This document shows, piece after piece, positions 34,667 through 42,488 of a DNA stretch of 64,000 nt. The notes beneath the pieces are model-generated. The model searched no databases, was not told where the DNA came from, and saw only the letters and a list, made by a program, of their open reading frames with translations. Source of the DNA: Lachnoclostridium sp. An14 (GTDB lineage Bacteria > Bacillota > Clostridia > Lachnospirales > Lachnospiraceae); NCBI RefSeq assembly GCF_002160755.1, contig NZ_NFLE01000016.1, positions 25,915-89,914 of the forward strand, in the 5' to 3' direction. The first letter of the stretch is position 1. Each line of letters begins with the position of its first letter. The position numbers and the translations under genes were made by a program.

Positions 34667-35697
34667 ACATACAAAAATACCGGAAAGGGCTGGCCGTGTT
34701 CGCGGCGGCGCTGCTCCTGTTTCTTCCCTGCTTTCAGGGAATGGCCCAGGGGGCGGAAACCATGGATCCCAGCCGGGAAACCTCCCTGACCGTATACTTT
34801 GGCCACGAGGGGACGGGATTTTCCGGGGTGGAATTTCAGCTTTACCGGGTGGCGGAGATGTCTGAGACCGGAGCCTTTTCCCTGACGGGGAGTTTCGCCG
34901 CTTATCCCGTTTCCCTGAAAGGGCTGGACAGCTCCGGCTGGAGAGCGCTGGCCCAGACTCTGGACGCGTACATCGCCCGGGACGGCCTCTCTCCGGAGCG
35001 GACAGCGGTGACAGGCGGGGACGGTCTGGCGTCCTTTTCCGGGCTGTCCACAGGGCTTTACCTGGTGACGGGAAACGGATATGAGCAGGGGCGCTATACC
35101 TACACGCCGGAATCCTTCCTCGTCAGCCTGCCCGGCCTTAGCCCGGAGGGAGAATGGAGCTATACCCAGGCGGTTGCCGGAAAGTACGGCAGCACCTACG
35201 ATCCGCCGGGAGGCAGCGGCGGCGGGGACGACGGCGGCACCGTAAGCCGGAAGGTCCTCAAGGCCTGGAGAGGGGACGAAGGGGAAAGCCGTCCGGAGGA
35301 GATCACCGTCCAGCTGCTGAGGGACGGGGACGTGTACGATACAGTGACCTTAAATCAGGAGAACAACTGGCGGCATACCTGGACCGATCTGGAGAAGGGC
35401 GGCCGCTGGCAGGTGGCGGAGGAGGAAACGCCGGAAGACTACACCGTTTCCGTTTCCCAGGAGGGGATTACCTTTGTGATGACCAATACCTACGGTCCGT
35501 CCACGGACATCCCGGAGGAGCCGGTGCCGGGAGGCGGCCTGCCGCCGGTGGAGTACATCCAGGAGGAATTGGTGCCCATGGCAATGCTGCCGCAGACCGG
35601 AGTGCTGTGGTGGCCGGTGCCGTTTTTGGCCTGCGGAGGCCTGTTCCTGTTTCTGATCGGCTGGGGAAGGGGACGCCATGAAGAATCCGAGAGGTAA
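34657..35697 (+). CDS. Minor pilin with LPQTG sorting signal
   Basis: A 346-residue secreted protein. The signal peptide (about 1-30) ends FQGMAQGAE. An N-terminal SpaA-like domain (about 38-160, TSLTVYFGHEGTGFSGVEFQLYRVAE) is followed by a glycine-rich hinge (PPGGSGGGDDGG) and a Cna-B domain (about 200-290, with VLKAWRGDEGESRPEE and WRHTWTDLEKGG). The sorting motif is LPQTG, then a hydrophobic span and a short RGRHEESER tail. The different motif (LPQTG against LPETG) suggests selection by the second sortase next door, as for base pilins that are attached to the wall. It overlaps the class C sortase by 10 bp and the following sortase by 20 bp. Confidence 0.88.
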   Translation: MLVNIQKYRKGLAVFAAALLLFLPCFQGMAQGAETMDPSRETSLTVYFGHEGTGFSGVEFQLYRVAEMSETGAFSLTGSFAAYPVSLKGLDSSGWRALAQTLDAYIARDGLSPERTAVTGGDGLASFSGLSTGLYLVTGNGYEQGRYTYTPESFLVSLPGLSPEGEWSYTQAVAGKYGSTYDPPGGSGGGDDGGTVSRKVLKAWRGDEGESRPEEITVQLLRDGDVYDTVTLNQENNWRHTWTDLEKGGRWQVAEEETPEDYTVSVSQEGITFVMTNTYGPSTDIPEEPVPGGGLPPVEYIQEELVPMAMLPQTGVLWWPVPFLACGGLFLFLIGWGRGRHEESER

Positions 35698-36313
35698 GAG
35701 ACGGCCGGGCGCGTATCTGAGAGCCGCGGGGCTGCTGCTGATGGCGGCGGCCCTTCTTTTGACGGGATATAACCTGTGGGATGACCGGAGGGCGGAAGGG
35801 AGCACCAGCCAGGTATTGGAAGAACTGGACAGCCTGACGGGTTCTGAGGAATGGCGGGAAGTGCTGGCCGGGCCGGGGGAGGAGGAGATTCCGGACTACC
35901 TTCTGGATCCGGAGATGGAAATGCCCACGGTGGAGGTGGAGGGAAACGAGTACATCGGCACGCTGGAAATCCCCTCCTTAGGCCTTTCCCTGCCGGTGAT
36001 GAGCCAGTGGAGCTATCCCAGGCTGAGGATAGCCCCCTGCCGCTACCGGGGAACGGCCTACCGGGGAAATCTGGTGATCGCCGCCCACAATTACCGCGCT
36101 CATTTCGGACGGCTCGGGGAGCTGCCGGCGGGAGCGCGGGTGAGGTTTACGGACGTGGACGGAAATGTATTTTCCTACGAGGTGGCGGAAACCCAGGTTC
36201 TGGCTCCCACGGACATCCGGGAGATGGAGGCGGGAGACTGGGCGCTGACGCTGTTTACCTGCACCCTGGGAGGCCAGTCCCGGGTGACGGTGCGGTGTGA
36301 CTGGGCGGAATAG
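35678..36313 (+). CDS. Second sortase, possibly wall-anchoring
   Basis: A 211-residue sortase with one N-terminal membrane helix (about 14-32) and no C-terminal one. The catalytic His is in NLVIAAHNYRAHFGRL, the Cys in LTLFTCTLGGQSRVTVRC with Arg in the same stretch. The single membrane segment and shorter length set it apart from class C; by eye it is closer to class D/E-type or other housekeeping-like sortases, but class is not certain. It overlaps the LPQTG pilin gene by 20 bp. Likely role: attach the base pilin to the wall. A GC hairpin (36352-36387) closes the cluster. Confidence 0.85.
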   Translation: MKNPRGKRRPGAYLRAAGLLLMAAALLLTGYNLWDDRRAEGSTSQVLEELDSLTGSEEWREVLAGPGEEEIPDYLLDPEMEMPTVEVEGNEYIGTLEIPSLGLSLPVMSQWSYPRLRIAPCRYRGTAYRGNLVIAAHNYRAHFGRLGELPAGARVRFTDVDGNVFSYEVAETQVLAPTDIREMEAGDWALTLFTCTLGGQSRVTVRCDWAE

Positions 36314-36351
36314 GCAGAAATAGGGGCCGGGAGAGGATGACAGAGGATGAC

Positions 36352-36387
36352 AAAGGCGCGGATGGCAGGAATGCGGTCCGCGCCTTT
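36352..36387 (+). terminator. Hairpin closing the pilus cluster
   Basis: AAAGGCGCGGA (36352-36362) pairs perfectly with TCCGCGCCTTT (36377-36387). The following sequence (GGTGATTCCTTTC) has only a weak T-run, so efficiency is uncertain. Confidence 0.6.
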
Positions 36388-36595
36388 GGTGATTCCTTTC
36401 TAATTTCCGGCTAAAATCATGAGAATCCGGCAAACTAAAAAGAGAGCATGGGACGGCAAAGCGGGAACCGGCGTGTTTTTCGTCCAGAGAACCGTGTTCC
36501 GCCCTCGGGAAAACCGTGAGAAAAGAGTTGTGCGCGCCGCCGCGCTATGATAATATAATAACGATGTGATTAAGTCATACCTTATAGGAGGAACA

Positions 36596-38149
36596 ATGGA
36601 AAATAAGAATATGCGGGAAACGACGAAAAACTGGATCGGCCTGGGGATTATGGCGGTGGCCGGCGCGGCGCTGGTGGCCGGTTCCACAGGCATTTACAGG
36701 AGCCTCAGCCGGATCGGACGTCCCATCAGCGAAACCGCGATCTATACGCCGGGAATTTACACTGGGGAGTCGAGAGGATACGGCGGGCCGGTGACGGTTC
36801 AGGTAGAGGTGACGGACCGGGAAATCGTTTCCATCCAGGTGGCCGGTGAAAAGGAGACGCCGGAGATCGGGGGAAGGGTGTTAAATGACCTGCCCTTTTT
36901 AATGCTCCGCAGTCAGTCCGCCGAGGTGGACAGCGTCAGCGGCGCCACGAAAACCAGTGAGGCTTTGAAAAAAGCGGTGAACAAGGCCCTGGCTCAGGCC
37001 AGAGGCGAGGAGATACAGGAGCAGGACAGCTCCGCGGCGGAGCCCATGACCCTGGCGGACGGCGAATACGTATACGAGGACGAGCAGTTTGACGAAAAAG
37101 GCTATAAAAACGTGATTAAGCTGACCGTGGAAAACGGAGCCATCGTTTCCTGTGACTGGGATGCGGTAAACGAGGCCGGAGAGGGCAAGAAACAGCTGTC
37201 CATGGAAGGCAAGTACGTGATGACGGAGGACGGGCTGCTGTGGGCGGACCAGGCGAAGGCCCTCGCGGAGTACGTGGTGGAGAACCAGACGGCCTCTGGC
37301 TTGGCAGACGAGGAAGGCTACGCGGACGCGGTGAGTGGAGTAAGCATCAATATCTTCGGTTTCGTAAACGGAGTGGAGGACTGTATGAGACAGGCCGCCG
37401 GTGAGACCGCCGTGGCGAAGGCATTGTCGGATGGCGAGTACGTATACGAGGACGAGGAGTTTGACGAAAAAGGCTATAAAAACGTGATTAAGCTGACCGT
37501 GGAAAACGGGGCCATCGTTTCCTGCGATTGGGACGCGGTAAATGAGGCCGGAGAGGGCAAGAGACAGCTGTCCATGGAAGGCAAGTACGTGATGACAGAG
37601 GACGGGCTGCTGTGGGCGGATCAGGCGAAGGCCCTCGCGGAGTACGTGGTGGAGAACCAGACGGTCTCCGGCCTGGCAGACGAGGAAGGCTACACGGATG
37701 CGGTGAGCGGAGTGAGCATAAACGTATACGGTTTCGTAAACGGAGTGGAGGACTGTATGAGGCAGGCGGCCGGTGAGACCGCCGTGGCGAAGGCCTTGGC
37801 GGACGGCGAGTACGTATACGAGGACGAGGAGTTTGACGAAAAAGGCTATAAAAACGTGATTAAGCTGACGGTGGAAAACGGGGCCATCGTTTCCTGCGAT
37901 TGGGATGCGGTAAATGAGGCCGGAGAGGGCAAGAAACAGCTGTCCATGGAAGGCAAGTACGTGATGACGGAGGACGGGCTGCTGTGGGCGGACCAGGCGA
38001 AGGCCCTCGCGGAGTACGTGGTGGAGAACCAGACGGCCTCCGGCTTGGCAGACGAGGAAGGCTACACGGACGCGGTGAGCGGAGTGAGCATAAACGTATA
38101 CGGTTTCGTAAACGGAGTGGAGGACTGTATGAGGCAGGCGGCCAAATAG
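36596..38149 (+). CDS. Membrane-anchored FMN-binding protein with tandem repeats
   Basis: A 517-residue protein with one N-terminal membrane helix (about 14-32) and the rest outside. An FMN-binding domain (about 45-135) has YGGPVTVQVEVTDREIVSIQV and the flavinylation-like motif DSVSGATKTS. Then come three near-identical repeats of about 124 residues (from about 153, 277 and 401), each with DGEYVYEDE, VENGAIVSCDWDAVNEAG, LLWADQAKALAEYVVENQ and AVSGVSIN. These look like degenerate relatives of the FMN-binding fold with SGVS in place of SGAT. Such proteins take part in extracellular electron transfer when flavinylated by ApbE; no apbE is in the window. AGGAGG precedes the ATG at 36596. Confidence 0.85.
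   Translation: MENKNMRETTKNWIGLGIMAVAGAALVAGSTGIYRSLSRIGRPISETAIYTPGIYTGESRGYGGPVTVQVEVTDREIVSIQVAGEKETPEIGGRVLNDLPFLMLRSQSAEVDSVSGATKTSEALKKAVNKALAQARGEEIQEQDSSAAEPMTLADGEYVYEDEQFDEKGYKNVIKLTVENGAIVSCDWDAVNEAGEGKKQLSMEGKYVMTEDGLLWADQAKALAEYVVENQTASGLADEEGYADAVSGVSINIFGFVNGVEDCMRQAAGETAVAKALSDGEYVYEDEEFDEKGYKNVIKLTVENGAIVSCDWDAVNEAGEGKRQLSMEGKYVMTEDGLLWADQAKALAEYVVENQTVSGLADEEGYTDAVSGVSINVYGFVNGVEDCMRQAAGETAVAKALADGEYVYEDEEFDEKGYKNVIKLTVENGAIVSCDWDAVNEAGEGKKQLSMEGKYVMTEDGLLWADQAKALAEYVVENQTASGLADEEGYTDAVSGVSINVYGFVNGVEDCMRQAAK
37052..38149 (+). repeat. Intragenic 372-bp tandem repeat array
   Basis: Units start at 37052, 37424 and 37796; the last is shortened (it lacks the GETAVAKA-coding linker). 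The DNA copies differ at only scattered positions, many silent, so the array is young or kept uniform by recombination. Copy number could vary between strains. Confidence 0.9.
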
Positions 38150-38174
38150 GCAGCGGCTCAAAAGGAGGATTAAG

Positions 38175-38699
38175 ATGAAAAAAGTAGAGGATTACATCAG
38201 AAGTATTCCGGATTTTCCGGAGCCGGGGATCATTTTCCGGGACATTACCACCATTTTGCAGGATCCGGACGGATTGAAACTGGCGGTGGACGGCCTGATT
38301 GATATGCTGAAGGACGTGGAGTACGACGTGGTGGTGGGCCCGGAGTCCAGAGGATTCATTTTCGGCGTGCCGGTGGCCTACGCGGAGCATAAGGGCTTTG
38401 TGCCGGTGCGGAAAAAGGGAAAACTGCCCTGCGAGACCATCGCCATGGAGTACGATCTGGAGTACGGCACGGCGGTGATCGAGATGCACAAGGATTCCAT
38501 CAAGCCGGGCCAGAAGGTGGTAATCGTGGATGACCTGATGGCCACGGGCGGCACCATGGAGGCGATTATCAAGCTGATCGAGCAGCTTGGGGGCGAAGTG
38601 GTAAAGATCTGTTTCGTGATGGAGCTGGCAGGCCTGAAGGGGCGGGAGAAACTGAGCAAATACCCGGTGGAATCCCTGGTAATCTACGAAGGACATTAA
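38175..38699 (+). CDS. apt: Adenine phosphoribosyltransferase
   Basis: A 174-residue type I phosphoribosyltransferase making AMP from adenine and PRPP. It shows IPDFPEPGIIFRDITTILQD, VVVGPESRGFIFG, the flexible-loop region VRKKGKLPCETIAMEYDLEYG and the PRPP loop VVIVDDLMATGGTMEA. Full family length, with AAAGGAGG upstream. It begins 25 bp after the FMN-binding gene, so it may be on the same transcript, and a strong terminator (38722-38762) ends it. Confidence 0.96.
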   Translation: MKKVEDYIRSIPDFPEPGIIFRDITTILQDPDGLKLAVDGLIDMLKDVEYDVVVGPESRGFIFGVPVAYAEHKGFVPVRKKGKLPCETIAMEYDLEYGTAVIEMHKDSIKPGQKVVIVDDLMATGGTMEAIIKLIEQLGGEVVKICFVMELAGLKGREKLSKYPVESLVIYEGH

Positions 38700-38721
38700 A
38701 GAAATCAAATAGAAACAGGAG

Positions 38722-38762
38722 AGCGGCGCGGCGGGCGGAAGGTCTGCCGCGCCGCGCTTTTG
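38722..38762 (+). terminator. Intrinsic terminator after apt
   Basis: Perfect 10-bp stem GCGGCGCGGC (38723-38732) with GCCGCGCCGC (38746-38755), followed by GCTTTTG. Confidence 0.85.
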
Positions 38763-38888
38763 ATGCCGTAGGAAACGGCGGGCCCGACGGCGCCAAAATC
38801 TCCGGCGGGTGGCGCACTCCGCGCAGAGGAATATGGCTGTTTACGCAGCCGCGCTCCGGTGCGAGTGTGCGCCAAGCGCACACTTTTT
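38761..38888 (+). repeat. Dispersed intergenic repeat, type A
   Basis: The first arm is altered (GCCGTAGGAAACGGCGGGC), but CTCCGGCGGGTGGCGCACTC, CGCGCAGAGGAATATGGC, TGTTTACGCAGCCGCGC and the end hairpin GTGTGCGC-CAA-GCGCACAC plus T5 are intact. Confidence 0.85.
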
Positions 38889-38952
38889 ATGAGAGAACAA
38901 CAGGCCGCGCACCGGGAAAGCCGGCGGCAGAAAGGACGGATGGAGGATGAAG

Positions 38953-39447
38953 ATGGTGAAAATGACGACGCTCTGCTACCTGGAGCGGGACGGGAAATAT
39001 CTGATGCTTTACCGGAACAAGAAGAAAAACGACATCAACGAGGGAAAGTGGATCGGCGTGGGCGGCCATCTGGAAGGGACGGAAAGCCCCGGAGAATGCC
39101 TGGAGCGGGAGGTAAAGGAGGAAACGGGGCTGACCCTGACCTCCTATCAGTTTCGCGGAATCGTGACCTTTGTGCCCGCCCCGGACGAGGTGGAGTATAT
39201 GTGTGTGTACACGGCGGACGGATTTACGGGGGAGCTGCGGGAGTGTAACGAGGGAGAGCTGCGCTGGATTCCCAAGGAGGAGATCGAAGGCTTGAGCCTG
39301 TGGGAGGGCGACCGGCTGTTTCTGCCCCTCCTGATGCGGGAGGATACCCCGTTTTTCTCCATGAAACTGGTGTACAGCGACGGGAAACTGGTCCACGTGC
39401 GGGTGGACGGCGCGGCGGATAAGAAAGGAGCGGCATGGGAAAAATAG
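38953..39447 (+). CDS. NUDIX hydrolase, 8-oxo-dGTP diphosphatase type
   Basis: A 164-residue NUDIX protein. The box is GHLEGTESPGECLEREVKEETG, complete with catalytic REVKEETG. The N-terminal KMTTLCYLERDGKYLMLYRNKKK and the C-terminal region resemble the Firmicute MutT/8-oxo-dGTP diphosphatases that clean oxidised nucleotides, though NUDIX substrate ranges are broad. The start at 38953 is preferred: GGAGG at 38942-38946 is 6 nt away, while the ATG at 38947 touches it. Its last 13 bp overlap the next regulator gene, so the two are coexpressed. Confidence 0.88.
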   Translation: MVKMTTLCYLERDGKYLMLYRNKKKNDINEGKWIGVGGHLEGTESPGECLEREVKEETGLTLTSYQFRGIVTFVPAPDEVEYMCVYTADGFTGELRECNEGELRWIPKEEIEGLSLWEGDRLFLPLLMREDTPFFSMKLVYSDGKLVHVRVDGAADKKGAAWEK

Positions 39448-41309
39448 TGCTGTTAGTCTCCCGGGAGGAGATGCTTTTCCAGGCCCACAACATTCTCCAG
39501 GAAAAACAGTACGAGATCCAGGAGATGAAGGTGGTGCGGACGGAGGACACGGTGATGGAGGCCAGGCAGATGATCGCCGGGGGAGCCACCATCATCATCG
39601 CCAGGGGGCTGCAGGCCTCTTTAATTAAACAGTATACCGACATTCCCGTGGTGGAAATCGTGATCACTGCCCAGGAAATGGGGCTTTTGGTCACCAGGGC
39701 GAAACAGATCTTAAAGAAACAGCGCCCGCGGATCGCTGTGGTGGGCTTTAAAAATATGTTCAGCGACATGACCTATTTTGACACCCTCTACGACATTGAG
39801 CTGACGGCTTACTACGCGGGCCGGGACGTGAGCCTGCACGAGGCGGCGGCGGAGGCGGTGGCCGACGGGGCGGAGCTGATTATCGGCGGAGATACGGCGG
39901 TGGAGGCGGCCTCGGCTGCCGGAGTGCCGTCCCTGTTTTTATCCACCACCGAGGACTCCATCCGGACGGCTTTTTCCGTGGCGGAGCGCATGGATTTTGC
40001 TATGGGCGCGGAGAAACGGAACGCCGCTCAGATGGAAACCCTTCTGGACTACTCCACCAACGGGGTGATGCGTCTGGACGGCACGGGAACCATCCTGTCT
40101 GCCAACCCCATGATGGAACAGATGATGGGCCGGGAAGAGCGGCAGGTGACGGGAAAAAAGCTGTGGGAGGTATTTCCGGAGACGGAGGAGGACGGGTTAA
40201 AACGGGCCCTGGAAACCGGGACGGAAAACTACTCCTGTTTTCTGCGGATGGAAAAGAACGCCTACCTGGCGGATCTGGCCCCCATTGTGGTGGACGGCCG
40301 GGCGGAAGGAGCGGTGTTTACCTGCACCAGAATCAAGCCCAGACGGGCGGAAAAGGAGCGGGAAAAGACGGAGAAAACCAGGTGGGGGCTGCGGGCCGCC
40401 GGGGATTTTGGCGACCTGCTCCAGAAATCTCCCGCTATGCAGGAATGCCTGCGAAAGGCCAAGCTTTACTCCCTGTCCGATTCTCCCATCGTCATTGAGG
40501 GGGAGTGCGGCACGGAAAAATGGCTCCTGGCCCAGTGCATTCACAGCAACGGCATGGTCAGCTCCGGCCCCTTTCTGCGGGTGGACTGCGGCACTGTGGA
40601 CGCCGCTGACCAGCCGTCCCTGATCTTTGGGGAAAACGGGGCCGCGGCCAGGGCGGAGGGCGGCACCCTGTTTTTAGACGGGGCGGAGCGGCTCTGCCTG
40701 GCGGCTCAGGACAGCCTCTGCCAGCTGGTGGAGCGCCATGTCCGCCGCGGCGGGGACGGATTGCAGGAGACGCGGGCGGATGTACGGCTGATTCTGGCCT
40801 CGGAGGTTTCCCTGGCGGAGCTGACCCGGGAGGGGAAATTCCTGCGGGAGCTGTTTTTTGCCGCCGGCGGCCTTTTGGTGCGGATCCCGCCTCTGCGGGA
40901 GCGGCCGGAGGATCTGACGGAAAAGCTGGAACAGTCGTTAAAAGCCATGTGCGGGAAATATTCCAGGTATCACGTGCTCACGGCGGGGGCGAAAAAGGCC
41001 CTGGAGCGGTATACCTGGCCGGGGAATCTGGTACAGGCGGAGAGCTTTATGGAACGGCTCATTCTCACAGCGGGAAAGCGTTCCATCGACGAGGACATGG
41101 TAAACGGCCTGCTGGCGGAGCTGTACCCCCATATGGACGGGGAGCTGCGCCTGGGGGACGCGGTAAAGGGCGGCCGCCCGGACCGGCAGAAGCTGGCGGT
41201 GGAGATGGCTCTGGAGGAGTGGAACGGCAGCCGGGAGAAGGCGGCCCAGGCCCTGGGGATCAGCAAGGCGACGCTCTGGCGCTGGATGAAGAAGTATGGG
41301 CTGGAATAG
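39435..41309 (+). CDS. PrpR-type regulator with degenerate sigma54 activator domain
   Basis: A 624-residue regulator. An N-terminal PrpR-like sensor (about 1-190, RPRIAVVGFKNMFSDMTYFD) is followed by a PAS domain (about 200-300, STNGVMRLDGTGTILSANPMM), an AAA+ region (about 330-555) and a Fis-type HTH (about 590-624, REKAAQALGISKATLWRWMK). The AAA+ part is eroded: Walker A reads GECGTEKW instead of G-E-x-G-x-G-K-E, Walker B reads TLFLDGAERL where DE is expected, and no GAFTGA loop is present. It should therefore not activate sigma54 polymerase; like TyrR-type proteins it may act on SigA promoters. It precedes the tartronate semialdehyde reductase gene and likely controls it. Confidence 0.85.
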   Translation: MGKIVLLVSREEMLFQAHNILQEKQYEIQEMKVVRTEDTVMEARQMIAGGATIIIARGLQASLIKQYTDIPVVEIVITAQEMGLLVTRAKQILKKQRPRIAVVGFKNMFSDMTYFDTLYDIELTAYYAGRDVSLHEAAAEAVADGAELIIGGDTAVEAASAAGVPSLFLSTTEDSIRTAFSVAERMDFAMGAEKRNAAQMETLLDYSTNGVMRLDGTGTILSANPMMEQMMGREERQVTGKKLWEVFPETEEDGLKRALETGTENYSCFLRMEKNAYLADLAPIVVDGRAEGAVFTCTRIKPRRAEKEREKTEKTRWGLRAAGDFGDLLQKSPAMQECLRKAKLYSLSDSPIVIEGECGTEKWLLAQCIHSNGMVSSGPFLRVDCGTVDAADQPSLIFGENGAAARAEGGTLFLDGAERLCLAAQDSLCQLVERHVRRGGDGLQETRADVRLILASEVSLAELTREGKFLRELFFAAGGLLVRIPPLRERPEDLTEKLEQSLKAMCGKYSRYHVLTAGAKKALERYTWPGNLVQAESFMERLILTAGKRSIDEDMVNGLLAELYPHMDGELRLGDAVKGGRPDRQKLAVEMALEEWNGSREKAAQALGISKATLWRWMKKYGLE

Positions 41310-41362
41310 ATGAAGTTATTTTGATATAAATGAAATAAATAAATTTCATTTTAATGACAAAT

Positions 41363-41437
41363 ATGGACAATCCACAAAAAACAACCTTGTTTTCATGGAA
41401 AATGTCCATGGAAATCCCAGACAAACCCCGCTATAAT
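41363..41437 (+). promoter_or_regulatory. Promoter and operator region before garR
   Basis: TATAAT (41432-41437) has a weak -35 (TGGAAA, 41409-41414) at 17 bp. Overlapping it are ATGGACA (41363-41369) inverted against TGTCCAT (41403-41409), and two direct CATGGAAA copies (41394 and 41407). These suit binding by the adjacent PrpR-type regulator. No -24/-12 GG/GC pair is seen. Confidence 0.5.
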
Positions 41438-41531
41438 GAGGTCAACGATGAGAGAGAGGTTTCCGGAGGACGAGGTTCCGGGCGGAAATCCAGAGTCTCT
41501 CCAATAAAAAATAAAAAGAGAGGTAATTGAA

Positions 41532-42425
41532 ATGAAGGTAGGATTTATCGGATTAGGTATCATGGGCAGACCGATGAGCAAGAACTTAGTCAAGGCTGGT
41601 CACCAGCTGGTAGTGTTCGATTTCAATAAAGATGCAGTGGCAGACCTGGTTTCCTGCGGCGCAGAGGCAGCGCAGAGCGGCAAGGAAGTAGCGGAGAAAT
41701 GTGATGTGATCATCACCATGGTTCCCAACTCTCCTCACGTAAGAGCAGCCCTGTTAGGCGAGGGCGGCGTTTGCGAGGGCGCTAAGGAAGGCACCGTTGT
41801 CATCGACATGAGCTCCATTGATCCCGTGGAGAGCAAGAAGATCGGCGCAGAGCTGGCAGAGAAAGGCATTGATATGCTGGACGCTCCTGTATCCGGCGGA
41901 GAGCCGAAGGCCATCGACGGAACTCTTTCCGTAATGGTAGGCGGCAAGAAGGAGCTGTTTGACAAGTACTACGATCTGTTAATGGTAATGGCTGGATCTG
42001 TTGTATACGTTGGCGAGCTTGGCTCCGGAAACGTTGCGAAACTGGCAAACCAGATCGTCGTTGCCTGCAACATCGCCGCTGTAGGCGAGGCTCTCGCGTT
42101 CGCGAAGAAGGCCGGCACCGATCCGGAGTTAGTATATCAGGCTATCAGAGGCGGCCTGGCAGGCTCCACTGTTATGGATGCCAAGGCTCCCATGATGCTT
42201 TCCAGAAACTTCAAGCCCGGATTCCGCATTGAGCTGCACATCAAGGATTTAAACAACGCCCTGAACGCCGCTCACGCCATTTCCGCTCCCGTTCCGCTGA
42301 CCGGACAGCTCATGGAGATGATGCAGTGCTTAAAGGCAGACGGCTACGAGAAAGAGGATCACTCCAGCCTTGTGAAGTACTATGAGAAGGTTGGCAACGT
42401 GGTTGTAGAGCCGGAGAAACACTAA
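41532..42425 (+). CDS. garR: 2-hydroxy-3-oxopropionate (tartronate semialdehyde) reductase
   Basis: A 297-residue beta-hydroxyacid dehydrogenase. The NAD(P)-binding GxGxxG is in KVGFIGLGIMGRPMSKNL. The substrate motif DAPVSGGEPKAIDGTLSVM and the catalytic Lys region GSGNVAKLANQIVVA fit GarR/GlxR enzymes that reduce tartronate semialdehyde to D-glycerate. Related enzymes use 3-hydroxyisobutyrate, but the glycerate kinase gene two places downstream supports GarR. Codon use (many TTA, GCA and similar) suggests strong expression. RBS AGAGAGGTAATTG is modest. Confidence 0.88.
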   Translation: MKVGFIGLGIMGRPMSKNLVKAGHQLVVFDFNKDAVADLVSCGAEAAQSGKEVAEKCDVIITMVPNSPHVRAALLGEGGVCEGAKEGTVVIDMSSIDPVESKKIGAELAEKGIDMLDAPVSGGEPKAIDGTLSVMVGGKKELFDKYYDLLMVMAGSVVYVGELGSGNVAKLANQIVVACNIAAVGEALAFAKKAGTDPELVYQAIRGGLAGSTVMDAKAPMMLSRNFKPGFRIELHIKDLNNALNAAHAISAPVPLTGQLMEMMQCLKADGYEKEDHSSLVKYYEKVGNVVVEPEKH

Positions 42426-42488
42426 TTCAGACAGAAGGCGGCTGCCAAAAGGCAGAAAATGAAGTTGTAGCAGGGGAGAATGTTTATC

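Noticed and set aside
37052..38149. Regular repeats as a possible CRISPR array
   Set aside because: The units are 372 bp long, coding and in frame, with no spacers.
36899..38161. Open frame of 420 codons on the minus strand with internal repeats
   Set aside because: It mirrors the 372-bp tandem repeats of the FMN-binding gene; the repeat structure is inherited from the other strand and no ribosome binding site precedes it.
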